Shown here one piece after another: positions 28,009 to 35,979 of a DNA stretch of 64,000 nucleotides. This DNA comes from Corynebacterium fournieri. Lineage in GTDB: Bacteria; Actinomycetota; Actinomycetes; Mycobacteriales; Mycobacteriaceae. The DNA lies in contig NZ_CP047210.1 in the NCBI RefSeq assembly GCF_030408775.1, forward strand, positions 992,001-1,056,000, given 5' to 3'. Numbering within the stretch: position 1 is the stretch's first letter; the number at the start of each line of letters is the position of its first letter. The translations under genes and the position numbers were made by a program. Under the pieces are notes generated by a model, which ran no database searches, was not told where the DNA came from, and saw only the letters and a program-made list of their open reading frames with translations.

Positions 28009-28800
28009 ATGCGTTTTGGACGAATTGCAACACCGGAAGGGATGACGTTCGCAGTCATCGACGACGAGGGGAAGTCCGCAAAAGCGATCGCCGGCACCCC
28101 GTTTACCGACCCCGAGTACACCGGCAAAGAGTACTCCCTGGAGGACGTGCGCCTGCTTGCGCCGACGCTGCCGTCTAAGGTGGTCGCCGTGGGGCGCAAT
28201 TACGCCGACCACGTGGCCGAGGTGTTTAAGGAGTCTGCGGAGCACCTGCCGCCGACCATCTTTATCAAGCCCTCCACGGCCGTCGTGGGCCCCGGTGCGG
28301 CCATCAAGATCCCGGAGTACGCCACCCGTGTGGAATTTGAGGGCGAGCTCGCGCTCGTAGTCGGGGTGCCGTGCAAAAATGTCAAGGCTGCAGACTGGAA
28401 ATCCGTCATTCGCGGAGTGACCATCATCAACGACGTGTCCTCGCGCGATCTTCAGTTCGCCGACGGTCAGTGGGCCCGCGCCAAGGGCATCGACACCTTC
28501 GGTCCGATCGGCCCGTGGATTGAGACGGACTTGGAAAAGTTCGACTTTGCCAACCTGCCCATCCAGGCCCACCACACCCACGAGGGAGTGACCGAAACCA
28601 AGCAGGATTCCAACTCCAACCAGATGATCAAGTCTGTCGGCGAGATGGTGGAGTGGGTCTCCGAGTCCTTCACGCTGTTGCCTGGCGACGTCATCGCAAC
28701 CGGTTCACCCGCTGGCACCGCCGAAATGGTCCCGGGCGATTTCATCGAGGTTGAAATCCCGGGCATCGGCAAGCTGGGCAACCCGGTCGAGCGCGCCTAA
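28009..28800 (+). CDS. odx: fumarylacetoacetate hydrolase-family protein (oxaloacetate decarboxylase type)
   Basis: This is a 263-residue FAH-superfamily enzyme. VVAVGRNYADHVAEV, the metal-binding VEFEGELALVVG and INDVSSRDLQFADGQW, and GDVIATGSPAGTAEMVPGD are the conserved blocks. The C. glutamicum gene at the same position (cg1458, upstream of gltX) was shown to be a soluble, divalent-cation-dependent oxaloacetate decarboxylase, so I carry that function over with moderate confidence. TATGCT ends 7 nt before the ATG and points to a leaderless mRNA. Its TAA abuts the stop of the convergent isochorismate synthase gene with no gap. Confidence 0.88.
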   Translation: MRFGRIATPEGMTFAVIDDEGKSAKAIAGTPFTDPEYTGKEYSLEDVRLLAPTLPSKVVAVGRNYADHVAEVFKESAEHLPPTIFIKPSTAVVGPGAAIKIPEYATRVEFEGELALVVGVPCKNVKAADWKSVIRGVTIINDVSSRDLQFADGQWARAKGIDTFGPIGPWIETDLEKFDFANLPIQAHHTHEGVTETKQDSNSNQMIKSVGEMVEWVSESFTLLPGDVIATGSPAGTAEMVPGDFIEVEIPGIGKLGNPVERA

Positions 28801-29916
28801 CTACAGGCCGAGTGCGCGCATGATGGTGCGCAGCTTGGCCGACGTCTCGTCGAGCTCGGACTGGGGGTCCGAATGGGCGGTCAGGCCGCCGCCCGCCCAG
28901 GCGCGGGCTCTGGTGCCGTCGGCGTTGACCTCCGCGCAGCGGATGGCCACCATGTATTCGCCGTCGCCGGCTGCGTCGGTGTAGCCGACCGTTCCGGCGT
29001 AGAAGCCGCGGTCAGATTCGGCGGTGGTAATCAGCGCCTCTGCCGCAGCCTGGGGCGTGCCGCAGACCGCGGGGGTGGGGTAGAGGCTCAGTGCCAAATC
29101 CAGCGCCGTCGGCGCCGGATCCTTCAACACGCCTTCAATCGGGGTGGCCAGGTGCCACATTTCGCTGGTCTTTTCCAGTTTCGGCCGCTCGGGGATGTGC
29201 AACTCGCTGCAGAGGGGCGACAGCACGCGGCGGATGTGGTCGACCACAAAACGGTGCTCGTCCAGATCCTTTGCAGAATCGTTGAGACTTTGCGCGGCGG
29301 CGTTGTCGGCAGCCGGGTCCGCCGGCACGCGCGCCGCCGAGCCTGCGAGCGGGAATGACCACACGCGGTTGCTGCGGCGGCGCACGAGCACCTCAGGCGA
29401 CGACCCGACCAGGAAATGGCCCGTGCGGCCGGCGGGAGTCAGGTCCGCAATGAAGCCGTCGTGGGTGTACGACAAATCGATCAGTCGCGCCGCCACCAGG
29501 CGGGGGTCGACCGGGGGATCAAAGGCGATATCCACCGCACGCGCAAGCACCACCTTGTCCAAAGCGGAACTTTGGATGGTGGAGATGGCGGCCTCGACCC
29601 TGCGGAAGTGTTCTTCCGGGGACGGGTCGACGTCGACAAGCATTGCGCTGAGCTTGGAGCCCTCGCCCACACGGTAGTAGGGGTGAGGCTCGAGCGCGCC
29701 AGGCTCGCGGATGATGTGCTCCGGAACGGTGAGCGCGGCGGGGCAGTCTTGGTCGAAGGGCAAAGCGCCGACGATCATCTCTTCCTCGCCGCGCGCGATT
29801 GCGTCAGCGGCTTTCCAGGCATCGTCGAAGGTGCGCTTGGCACCCTGAGTGCGCACGGAGCCGTCGCCCCGTGAAAGCAGAAAATCTGGGGCGCTGTCGG
29901 GTCTGGAGGTGGGCAT
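28801..29916 (-). CDS. menF: isochorismate synthase
   Basis: This 371-residue enzyme belongs to the chorismate-utilising family (MenF/EntC/DhbC), which converts chorismate to isochorismate for menaquinone or catecholate synthesis. LDKVVLARAVDIAF, the GSSPEVLVRR block, FPLAGSAARVP, DLDEHRFVVDHI and YPTPAVCGTPQAAAEAL are typical, and the conserved Glu in MVAIRCAEV fits Mg binding. No dhbA- or entB-like partner gene lies nearby, so menaquinone synthesis is the more likely role. TAAAGT lies 8 nt before the ATG on the minus strand. The end abuts odx. Confidence 0.88.
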   Translation of the reverse strand: MPTSRPDSAPDFLLSRGDGSVRTQGAKRTFDDAWKAADAIARGEEEMIVGALPFDQDCPAALTVPEHIIREPGALEPHPYYRVGEGSKLSAMLVDVDPSPEEHFRRVEAAISTIQSSALDKVVLARAVDIAFDPPVDPRLVAARLIDLSYTHDGFIADLTPAGRTGHFLVGSSPEVLVRRRSNRVWSFPLAGSAARVPADPAADNAAAQSLNDSAKDLDEHRFVVDHIRRVLSPLCSELHIPERPKLEKTSEMWHLATPIEGVLKDPAPTALDLALSLYPTPAVCGTPQAAAEALITTAESDRGFYAGTVGYTDAAGDGEYMVAIRCAEVNADGTRARAWAGGGLTAHSDPQSELDETSAKLRTIMRALGL

Positions 29917-30001
29917 GTGGGGTTACTTTATCTTCCCCCTGTTCATGTACGCACGTCCGCATATATTGCAGGTGCTTCAAGGTGACTTTATTGTTGCCTG
30001 T

Positions 30002-31081
30002 GTGAAAATTATGAAGACTATCGCGGGTGGCCTCGCCGCTCTGCTCCTGGCGAGTGGTGCCGTCGCTCCTGTGCAAGCCAGCGCTCAGGACATGTCCTCG
30101 CAAATCAACAACCAGGTCAACGGCGCAATCAACAACGCCAACCGCGCGGCTGCAGACGCTACGAACCAGGCCAACGCCGAATGGAACAAGTTTGTCCAGA
30201 TGGCAAACGACTCCATCCCCGGCGGATCCTCACTGCCGCGAAACCCATTCCCGGCCCCGCAAGTCGCGCCTGTGCCGGCTCCGGGGTTTGCTCCCCGTGG
30301 CCCCTGGGCCCCGCAAGCTCCCGCGCCTGTTGCCAACGGCACCAACGGTGAAATCCACGCTGCTGGCCGCAGCTATCTCGTCTGGATTCCACGAGGCTAC
30401 AACCCGGCGAACCCGACCCCGGTGATGGTGGGCTACTCCGCGTTCGAAGACTCCACTGAGAACTTCCGCAACTATTCCCGCCTCCGCGAATCCTCTGTCG
30501 GCCGCGACGCCATCATCGTGTACCCGCGCGCCATCGGCGCCTCCTGGGAAGGCTCGCCAACCGCAGCAACCCGTCCGGGGCAGGACATCGCATTCGTTCG
30601 CTCAATGATCAACGATGTCGAGCGCTACTACAACATCGACCGCCGACGCATCTACGCCACCGGAATGTCCACCGGCGGCGGAATGGCTGCAGTCTCCGCC
30701 TGCCACATGGCCGACCTGTTCGCGGGCGTGGCTGGCGTTTCCGGCGCCTACTACGCGCCGGTGAACCAGGGATGCCAGAACATTCCGGTCGCGTTCTTGG
30801 CTTTGCATGGCATGAACGACACACTTACCCCGTACTACGGCACCACCCGACGGGGACAGCGAGTCCTCCCTGTTCCGGAGATGTTCGGCTCCTACGCGGC
30901 ACGCAATGGCTGCGGGCTGGGCCTGGACCGCGCACCGCTGCCCAACGCCACCCGCGTTTCCGCCCGCGGCTGCCGCAAGGGCGTGGAAGTGATCCAGGTG
31001 CACGGCTCCAACCACTACTGGTGGTACTCGCCGTCCGCCGCCGATGAAATGTGGTCGTTCCTCTCCCGCCACTCCAAGTAG
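30002..31081 (+). CDS. exported alpha/beta hydrolase, PHB-depolymerase/feruloyl-esterase type
   Basis: This is a secreted esterase of about 359 residues. A signal peptide (MKTIAGGLAALLLASGAVAP, cleaved near ASA-QD) is followed by an Asn/Ala-rich and then Pro-rich linker (residues about 30-115). The catalytic domain has the nucleophile elbow ATGMSTGGGMAAVSACH, the Asp in LHGMNDTLTPYYG and the His in VHGSNHYWWYSP. This is the LpqC/poly(3-hydroxybutyrate) depolymerase family; the natural substrate is unknown. I give GTG 30002 as start, but ATG 30011 is equally possible; neither has a clear ribosome site. A hairpin follows the stop. Confidence 0.85.
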   Translation: MKIMKTIAGGLAALLLASGAVAPVQASAQDMSSQINNQVNGAINNANRAAADATNQANAEWNKFVQMANDSIPGGSSLPRNPFPAPQVAPVPAPGFAPRGPWAPQAPAPVANGTNGEIHAAGRSYLVWIPRGYNPANPTPVMVGYSAFEDSTENFRNYSRLRESSVGRDAIIVYPRAIGASWEGSPTAATRPGQDIAFVRSMINDVERYYNIDRRRIYATGMSTGGGMAAVSACHMADLFAGVAGVSGAYYAPVNQGCQNIPVAFLALHGMNDTLTPYYGTTRRGQRVLPVPEMFGSYAARNGCGLGLDRAPLPNATRVSARGCRKGVEVIQVHGSNHYWWYSPSAADEMWSFLSRHSK

Positions 31082-31090
31082 CGCACCGCC

Positions 31091-31123
31091 TAGGCGCCTC
31101 CCGGGGCGCGACCCGGGGCGCCT
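31091..31123 (+). terminator. GC-rich hairpin after the esterase gene
   Basis: aggcgcctcccggg (31092-31105) pairs imperfectly with cccggggcgcct (31112-31123). It lies 10 nt beyond the esterase stop. The T run (tttt at 31136) is 13 nt away, so it is a probable but atypical terminator. Confidence 0.5.
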
Positions 31124-31133
31124 GTCAAGGCGC

Positions 31134-31211
31134 GGTTTTGTAAAACTCGGCCACAGTGGTGAGGGGGCCTGGGGGTATTGGGTTTTGTTTTAGGCCGAGT
31201 TTTACAAAACC
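31134..31211. repeat. 19-bp perfect inverted repeat bordering the tandem array
   Basis: ggttttgtaaaactcggcc (31134-31152) is repeated exactly in inverse orientation at 31193-31211. The 40-nt loop contains three G runs (ggggg, ggggg, ggg). The right arm touches the first unit of the 27-bp array. It could be a hairpin, a pair of protein sites, or the ends of a small mobile element; no transposase reading frame lies within it. Confidence 0.85.
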
Positions 31212-31930
31212 ATGTTGTGCCGGTTCTGCGGCCGCATAATGTTGTGCCGGTTCTGCGGCCGCATAATGTTGTGCCGGTTCTGCGGCCGCATAATGTTGTG
31301 CCGGTTCTGCGGCCGCATAATGTTGTGCCGGTTCTGCGGCCGCATAATGTTGTGCCGGTTCTGCGGCCGCATAATGTTGTGCCGGTTCTGCGGCCGCATA
31401 ATGTTGTGCCGGTTCTGCGGCCGCATAATGTTGTGCCGGTTCTGCGGCCGCATAATGTTGTGCCGGTTCTGCGGCCGCATAATGTTGTGCCGGTTCTGCG
31501 GCCGCATAATGTTGTGCCGGTTCTGCGGCCGCATAATGTTGTGCCGGTTCTGCGGCCGCATAATGTTGTGCCGGTTCTGCGGCCGCATAATGTTGTGCCG
31601 GTTCTGCGGCCGCATAATGTTGTGCCGGTTCTGCGGCCGCATAATGTTGTGCCGGTTCTGCGGCCGCATAATGTTGTGCCGGTTCTGCGGCCGCATAATG
31701 TTGTGCCGGTTCTGCGGCCGCATAATGTTGTGCCGGTTCTGCGGCCGCATAATGTTGTGCCGGTTCTGCGGCCGCATAATGTTGTGCCGGTTCTGCGGCC
31801 GCATAATGTTGTGCCGGTTCTGCGGCCGCATAATGTTGTGCCGGTTCTGCGGCCGCATAATGTTGTGCCGGTTCTGCGGCCGCATAATGTTGTGCCGGTT
31901 CTGCGGCCGCATAATGTTGTGCCGGTTCTG
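31212..31930. repeat. tandem array: 26 identical 27-bp units plus a partial 27th
   Basis: The unit begins atgttgtgccggttc and ends tgcggccgcata. Twenty-six complete copies occupy 31212-31913 and a 17-nt partial copy ends at 31930. I see no base change between copies. Each unit carries the 10-bp palindrome TGCGGCCGCA, which contains a NotI site. Two frames on each strand are open through the whole array because 27 is a multiple of three; I do not call these proteins. No spacers exist, so it is not a CRISPR. From 31931 to 32012 I see nothing recognisable. Confidence 0.95.
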
Positions 31931-32012
31931 TCCCGGGGTGGTGTTGCTGCTTCTTACTTTCGACTCGATTTAAAGCAGACACAAAGTCTAGGGTGGCCAG
32001 CTTAGCAAGGTG

Positions 32013-32034
32013 AATAGGGGTGATTACCCCTATT
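32013..32034. repeat. 9-bp perfect inverted repeat at the 3' end of the 142-residue gene
   Basis: aataggggt (32013-32021) and acccctatt (32026-32034) flank a four-base centre. The right arm covers the stop codon of the minus-strand gene. It may be a terminator without a T run, or an operator. Confidence 0.6.
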
Positions 32035-32458
32035 GGTAGATGCATTGCTCAGTTTCATGACCGGTTTCGCTGACACGAATACCGCGTGTGCGGCTTGGGA
32101 ACTTCGCAGGGATCCCTGACTCGAAATCAATTTCAAGTTTTGCTGATAATAGTCGCACCGCATCATCGACTTCATTGGGATCACAGGGAACATCAGCAAC
32201 AGTTACGAAGAAGAATACTGAGTACTCCGCTTCCTCTTCTGGGCTTAGCTCCTCGCTCGGTGGGATGATCTCTGACAGGAGGAGTTCAAAAGTTGGTTCA
32301 CTGTGTCCAGCTTGGTATGCCTGTTCAGACGAGAAGTGCACTCTGTTTTTTTCGCGCACCACATCGACACATCTTTGGTGCCTTGCTTTTGCTTCATCAA
32401 GTTGGTCGTACCGACACACGAATTTTGTGAAAAAACACCACGTAGATGTCTCATCCAT
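32030..32458 (-). CDS. hypothetical cytosolic protein, 142 residues
   Basis: I do not recognise this protein. It begins MDETSTWCFFTKFVCRYDQL and is acidic in the middle (EIIPPSEELSPEEEAEYSVF) with no signal peptide or membrane segment. The ATG at 32458 is preceded by aaggaaccatt, a credible ribosome site. Base composition is clearly more AT-rich than the core genes. It is the last of three consecutive minus-strand genes of similar composition, which suggests recent acquisition together with the neighbouring transposase remnant. Confidence 0.6.
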   Translation of the reverse strand: MDETSTWCFFTKFVCRYDQLDEAKARHQRCVDVVREKNRVHFSSEQAYQAGHSEPTFELLLSEIIPPSEELSPEEEAEYSVFFFVTVADVPCDPNEVDDAVRLLSAKLEIDFESGIPAKFPSRTRGIRVSETGHETEQCIYQ

Positions 32459-32483
32459 AATGGTTCCTTATCTGCACGTCGAT

Positions 32484-32816
32484 TTAAATAGGTCTCATCG
32501 ATTTTGTGTAAGCGCCTCGAGGGGTGTACTTCTTCTGGGTTTTGCAATGACGCTTTGCGTGGTTCGGGCCGAACTTGGAGACGAACGAGTTTGCGTCACT
32601 TTCAGCCGCTTCAGGATCCTTGGAGTGATTTCCAAACGTGAAACCGGAAATAGGGTTATCGGGAGCGTTTTGGTGTACCTGGCATTTCACCGTGTAAGTC
32701 CCGATACTATCTCTGTAACGAGGATCATCTTTGCCTAGAGCGTCTGCGTGAGGGACGTGAATGGCGGAAACGGTGAGAGCTACTACCGCTGCTGAACAGA
32801 ATCTACGGCGCGACAT
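32484..32816 (-). CDS. small exported protein of unknown function, 110 residues
   Basis: A signal peptide (MSRRRFCSAAVVALTVSAIH, cleaved near ADA-LG) precedes about 83 mature residues with two Cys (YTVKCQVHQ and AKRHCKTQ) that could form a disulfide. The mature part is basic. An aggag-like site lies 11-12 nt before ATG 32816. Unrecognised; AT-richer than the core genome. It lies between two other small genes on the same strand. Confidence 0.6.
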   Translation of the reverse strand: MSRRRFCSAAVVALTVSAIHVPHADALGKDDPRYRDSIGTYTVKCQVHQNAPDNPISGFTFGNHSKDPEAAESDANSFVSKFGPNHAKRHCKTQKKYTPRGAYTKSMRPI

Positions 32817-32843
32817 CTTTATGCTTTCTCCTTCTCTTGTTCT

Positions 32844-33275
32844 CTAGCAGAGATAGACCCCATCGATTCGTCCGATGGCAGGGCCAAGATTAGTACGTGA
32901 GCCAGGTTCGATTGATTTACAAGTTTTGTCAGGGCCAAAAGCCAGAGTCACTTTCACGCGTTGCGGTTCATCGCCGCCGCAATTGTTTTCCACTTGAACA
33001 AATCCCTTTTCTGCTTTCGCGACAATGCAGTTCGGTGCAGTTGTTAAACCGGCCGCCCTAGCTTGCCCCTTCTCCGGCAGGCCGTTTGGAATAAATTCAA
33101 CTTTGGCTACATCACCCTTTTGAAAAGAGATGCTTTCACCCGGGGCCAGGTCCGTTTCCGTAGCTGCATTCGTTGATAGTGAAGTGGGTCTATCGTTGGC
33201 CTGCGCATTCGCAGGAATTGCGAGCGTAGTCGCTAGGGTTAGGGCGAATATTGCAGCTGAACGAATCGGGTTCAA
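32844..33275 (-). CDS. small exported protein with four cysteines, 143 residues
   Basis: A signal peptide (MNPIRSAAIFALTLATTLAI, cleaved near ANA-QA) is followed by about 118 residues with four Cys (APNCIVA, ENNCGGDE, DKTCKSIE and the C-terminal Cys), probably two disulfides. The start is TTG 33275, supported by ggaaggagatctaga just upstream. Function unknown. First gene of the AT-richer minus-strand group; the gap to the next gene is 27 nt. The 248 nt upstream (33276-33523) hold no gene I can support. Confidence 0.6.
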   Translation of the reverse strand: MNPIRSAAIFALTLATTLAIPANAQANDRPTSLSTNAATETDLAPGESISFQKGDVAKVEFIPNGLPEKGQARAAGLTTAPNCIVAKAEKGFVQVENNCGGDEPQRVKVTLAFGPDKTCKSIEPGSRTNLGPAIGRIDGVYLC

Positions 33276-33523
33276 TCTAGATCTCCTTCCGATTTCGGGG
33301 CGTGGTCGTCTCTATCCGGCCACCTGAACTAGAAGCGTGTCCGAGGGTAATGTAGAGGGGAGGATAGATAAATGTAGACAATGTATGTTTCATTGCTCGC
33401 CAGTTTTCCGGAGGGTCTCCCTCGTTATATCCATTTGCAACTCGTGCTGGCACCATTCCCATCTCAGGTTTGTACAGAAAAGAGAATAGCTCCAGCGACA
33501 ACTATCGGGTCGCCCGCGCCTAT

Positions 33524-33810
33524 TTCAAGCTGAGCATGTTACGGGACGGGTAGCCGAAACCGTAGATATCGAGCGGGCATTTTTCGAAACGGTGACCATC
33601 TCGTCGAGTTCTTTCGGCATTCGCAGGGCTTTGGATTCTGACAGGCTGGCCGCCGAATCGGAGTCGATTGCGTGCTCTTTGCGCGTGATCGGCGCTCGAG
33701 TAGTAAGGGAAGGATGGGCCGTGACGGAGTTTCGGCACCGCCACATCGATCGTCCGTGACAGGCTCTTGTGGTTGCGGTAGCGGCACCAGTTGCGGTGGG
33801 GCACGCCCTA
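33524..33810 (-). pseudogene. IS256/mutator-type transposase remnant
   Basis: Minus-strand frames here read, in pieces, like an internal segment of a mutator-family transposase. RTIDVAVPKLRHGPSFPYY corresponds to the family's GTIxLxIPKLRxGSYFP. In another frame SLSESKALRMPKELDEMV corresponds to SLSKSQVSRMxKELDE. CPLDIYGFGYP then resembles the following RPLD...Y block. At least two frame changes separate the parts, and neither end of the transposase nor terminal repeats are seen. It is a dead fragment of about 95 codons. The rest of the gap up to gltX (33811-34041) has no gene I can support. Confidence 0.7.
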
Positions 33811-34041
33811 GAGAATGAGGCGTCGCCGTATTGGGCGTCGTTGGCAGGGTCAGTTTGGACGCAAGAGGATCTAGTTGAGTTGACTTGTCCAATCGGACAC
33901 CCTCTCGGGGGCTCGAGCCAGTTGAACTTTCAAATACGTTGCCGGGAGGATAGGCGGTGCAGCGGTTATTGCCATGCTCCTTTCGGTGGTGCACCGGAGG
34001 ACGTCGATAGGCAATGGGCTCTGCGCGCTACGATTGCGCAC

Positions 34042-35535
34042 ATGACTGACTCTTCAATGCGCGTACGTTTTTGCCCGTCACCTACCGGAACCCCGCACGT
34101 GGGCATGGCACGCACGGCACTGTTCAACTGGGCGCAAGCCCGCCACTCTGGAGGCACCTTTGTCTTCCGCATCGAGGACACGGATGCCGCGCGTGACTCG
34201 GAGGAGAGCTACCAGGCGATCATCGAGTCGCTGGAGTGGCTGGGCTTGACCTGGGATGAAGGTATCAACGTGGGCGGCCCGCATGAGCCTTATCGCCAGT
34301 CCCAGCGTTCTGAGATCTACGCGGACGTTTTGAACAAGCTCATCGAGGCTGGCGAGGTATACCCGGCGTACTCCACCAACGAAGAGGTCCAGGAGCGTCA
34401 CAAGGCTGCCGGCCGCGACCCGCAGCTGGGCTACGACAACTTCGACCGCGACCTGACGCAAGAGCAGATCGACGCGTTCGAGGCGGAAGGCCGTAAGCCG
34501 GTGTGGCGCCTGCGCATGCCGGACCGGGACTGGACCTGGAACGACTTGGTGCGCGGCGAGGTGACCTTCAAGTCCGAGACTCAGCCGGACTACGTGGTTG
34601 CCCGCTCCAACGGTGCTCCGCTGTACACGCTGGTGAACCCGGTCGACGACGCGCTGATGGGCATCACCCACGTCCTTCGCGGCGAGGACCTGCTTTCCTC
34701 GACGCCGCGTCAGTTGGCGTTGTACGAGGCGCTCAAGCGCGTCGGCGTTGCCGAGTTCACCCCCGAGTTCGGCCACCTGCCGTTCGTGATGGGGCAGGGC
34801 AACAAGAAACTGTCCAAGCGTGACCCGGAATCCAACCTGTTCAACCACCGCGACAACGGCATCATCCCGGAAGGCATGATCAATTACCTGGCGCTTCTGG
34901 GGTGGTCGCTGTCCGCAGACCAGGACATCTTCACGGTCGAGGAAATGGTGGAGGCGTTCGACGTCTCCGACGTGCTGGGCAACCCCGCGCGCTTCGACCA
35001 GAAGAAGCTGGAGGCCATCAACGCCGACCACATCCGACTGCTGGCCCCGGAGGACTTCCGCGACCGCCTGCGCGCATACCTGACCGAGTACACCGAGTTC
35101 CCGGACGATTACCCGGCGGACAAGTTCGCCGTCGCGGCAGATCTGGTGCAAACGCGCATCAAGGTGCTGTCCGACGCATGGAACCTGCTGAAGTTCCTGG
35201 TCATCGCGGATGAGGACCTCGAGCTGGATGAAAAGAGCGCGAAGAAGAACCTCAAAGACACCGCGATCGAGCCGCTCGACGCTGGCATTGTCGCCCTGGA
35301 AGCCATCGGCGAAGGGGAGTGGACCACGGCCAACATCGAGGCCGCGTTGAACAAGGCGCTTATCGACGACCTCGGGTTGAAGCCGCGCGTCGCTTTCGGT
35401 GCCCTGCGCGTGGGTGCCACCGGCGCTGCCGTGTCCCCGCCGCTGTTTGAGTCCATGGAGCTGCTCGGCCGCGAGTCCACCCTCAAGCGCCTGCGCGCTG
35501 CCCGGGCCGTGACCCCGTACCAGGTCGCGCAGTAG
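34042..35535 (+). CDS. gltX: glutamyl-tRNA synthetase
   Basis: This is a 497-residue class I synthetase. The HIGH-type motif is [39 protein letters not shown] is conserved, and the KMSKS equivalent is [13 protein letters not shown]. Without a visible GlnRS it probably also charges tRNA-Gln, which GatCAB then corrects. I place the start at ATG 34042; the upstream open frame is not conserved-looking. TACGAT ends 7 nt before the ATG and there is no ribosome site, so a leaderless transcript is likely. tRNA-Gln and tRNA-Glu follow. Confidence 0.97.
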   Translation: MTDSSMRVRFCPSPTGTPHVGMARTALFNWAQARHSGGTFVFRIEDTDAARDSEESYQAIIESLEWLGLTWDEGINVGGPHEPYRQSQRSEIYADVLNKLIEAGEVYPAYSTNEEVQERHKAAGRDPQLGYDNFDRDLTQEQIDAFEAEGRKPVWRLRMPDRDWTWNDLVRGEVTFKSETQPDYVVARSNGAPLYTLVNPVDDALMGITHVLRGEDLLSSTPRQLALYEALKRVGVAEFTPEFGHLPFVMGQGNKKLSKRDPESNLFNHRDNGIIPEGMINYLALLGWSLSADQDIFTVEEMVEAFDVSDVLGNPARFDQKKLEAINADHIRLLAPEDFRDRLRAYLTEYTEFPDDYPADKFAVAADLVQTRIKVLSDAWNLLKFLVIADEDLELDEKSAKKNLKDTAIEPLDAGIVALEAIGEGEWTTANIEAALNKALIDDLGLKPRVAFGALRVGATGAAVSPPLFESMELLGRESTLKRLRAARAVTPYQVAQ

Positions 35536-35562
35536 TTACAGCGCTGTTGTTCTACCCCTTTT

Positions 35563-35589
35563 AGGCCACCGCTTTTTGCGCGGTGGCCT
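35563..35589 (+). terminator. hairpin after gltX
   Basis: aggccaccgc (35563-35572) and gcggtggcct (35580-35589) form a perfect 10-bp stem 27 nt after the stop. There is no T run directly behind it, so it may be a weak terminator or an mRNA-stabilising hairpin. Confidence 0.55.
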
Positions 35590-35693
35590 GGGGATTTGGT
35601 TGCTTTAACGTTTCATGGTTATAGTAATCCACGTTGTTCAGCCGGACAGGCGCAGGACCGAAAGGGAAAGCGCAGGTCAGAACTGAAAAACGA

Positions 35694-35765
35694 TGGCCTA
35701 TGGTGTAATTGGCAACACAACGGTTTCTGGTACCGTCATTCTAGGTTCGAGTCCTGGTAGGCCAG
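35694..35765 (+). tRNA. tRNA-Gln (anticodon CTG)
   Basis: The acceptor arms tggccta and taggcca pair fully. The anticodon stem cggt/accg holds the loop ttctggt, anticodon CTG. The T-arm reads ggttcgagtcc. CCA is not encoded. Confidence 0.95.
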
Positions 35766-35794
35766 CTGCAGAGCTTTAAGTTCTGTGTCCTAAT

Positions 35795-35867
35795 GCCCCG
35801 TTCGTCTAGCGGCCTAGGACGTCGCCCTCTCACGGCGGTAACACGGGTTCAAATCCCGTACGGGGTA
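35795..35867 (+). tRNA. tRNA-Glu (anticodon CTC), copy 1
   Basis: gccccgt pairs with acggggt at the acceptor. The anticodon loop is ctctcac, anticodon CTC, and the T-loop is ggttcaaatcc. Identical over 76 nt to the copy at 41261. Confidence 0.96.
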
Positions 35868-35874
35868 CAAGAGT

Positions 35875-35909
35875 AAACCTCCGATCCACCTGCTGGATCG
35901 GAGGTTTTT
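35875..35909 (+). terminator. terminator after the first tRNA-Glu
   Basis: A perfect 14-bp stem, aaacctccgatcca (35875-35888) with tggatcggaggttt (35894-35907), ends in TTTTT. A closely related hairpin follows the second tRNA-Glu. Confidence 0.92.
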
Positions 35910-35979
35910 GTTGTGCGGGTTGCCTCTCAGAAGATTCCACCGCCCCGTGGACATGCTTTCGCGAACTATGGTTAATCGC

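Noticed and set aside
29917-30001. DtxR iron box between menF and the esterase, or before the ABC importer
   Set aside because: No 19-bp palindrome resembling the DtxR consensus could be found in either region.
31153-31192. G-quadruplex in the loop of the 19-bp inverted repeat
   Set aside because: Only three strong G runs are present; a fourth run is missing.
31212-31930. CRISPR array
   Set aside because: Units are contiguous with no spacers, and no cas genes are in the window.
31125-32045. 306-residue minus-strand frame with AEPAQHYAA repeats, and three other open frames through the array
   Set aside because: The frames are open only because a 27-bp unit is repeated; there is no ribosome site, signal peptide or non-repetitive domain. 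Kept as a possibility in the array finding.
33277-33501. 74-residue minus-strand frame (TTG start)
   Set aside because: No ribosome site, no recognisable domain, and lies in the gap with a dead transposase; could be another mobile-element scrap but I cannot support it.
33539-33994. 151-residue minus-strand frame overlapping the transposase remnant
   Set aside because: It runs across the remnant in the wrong frame and has no coding character.
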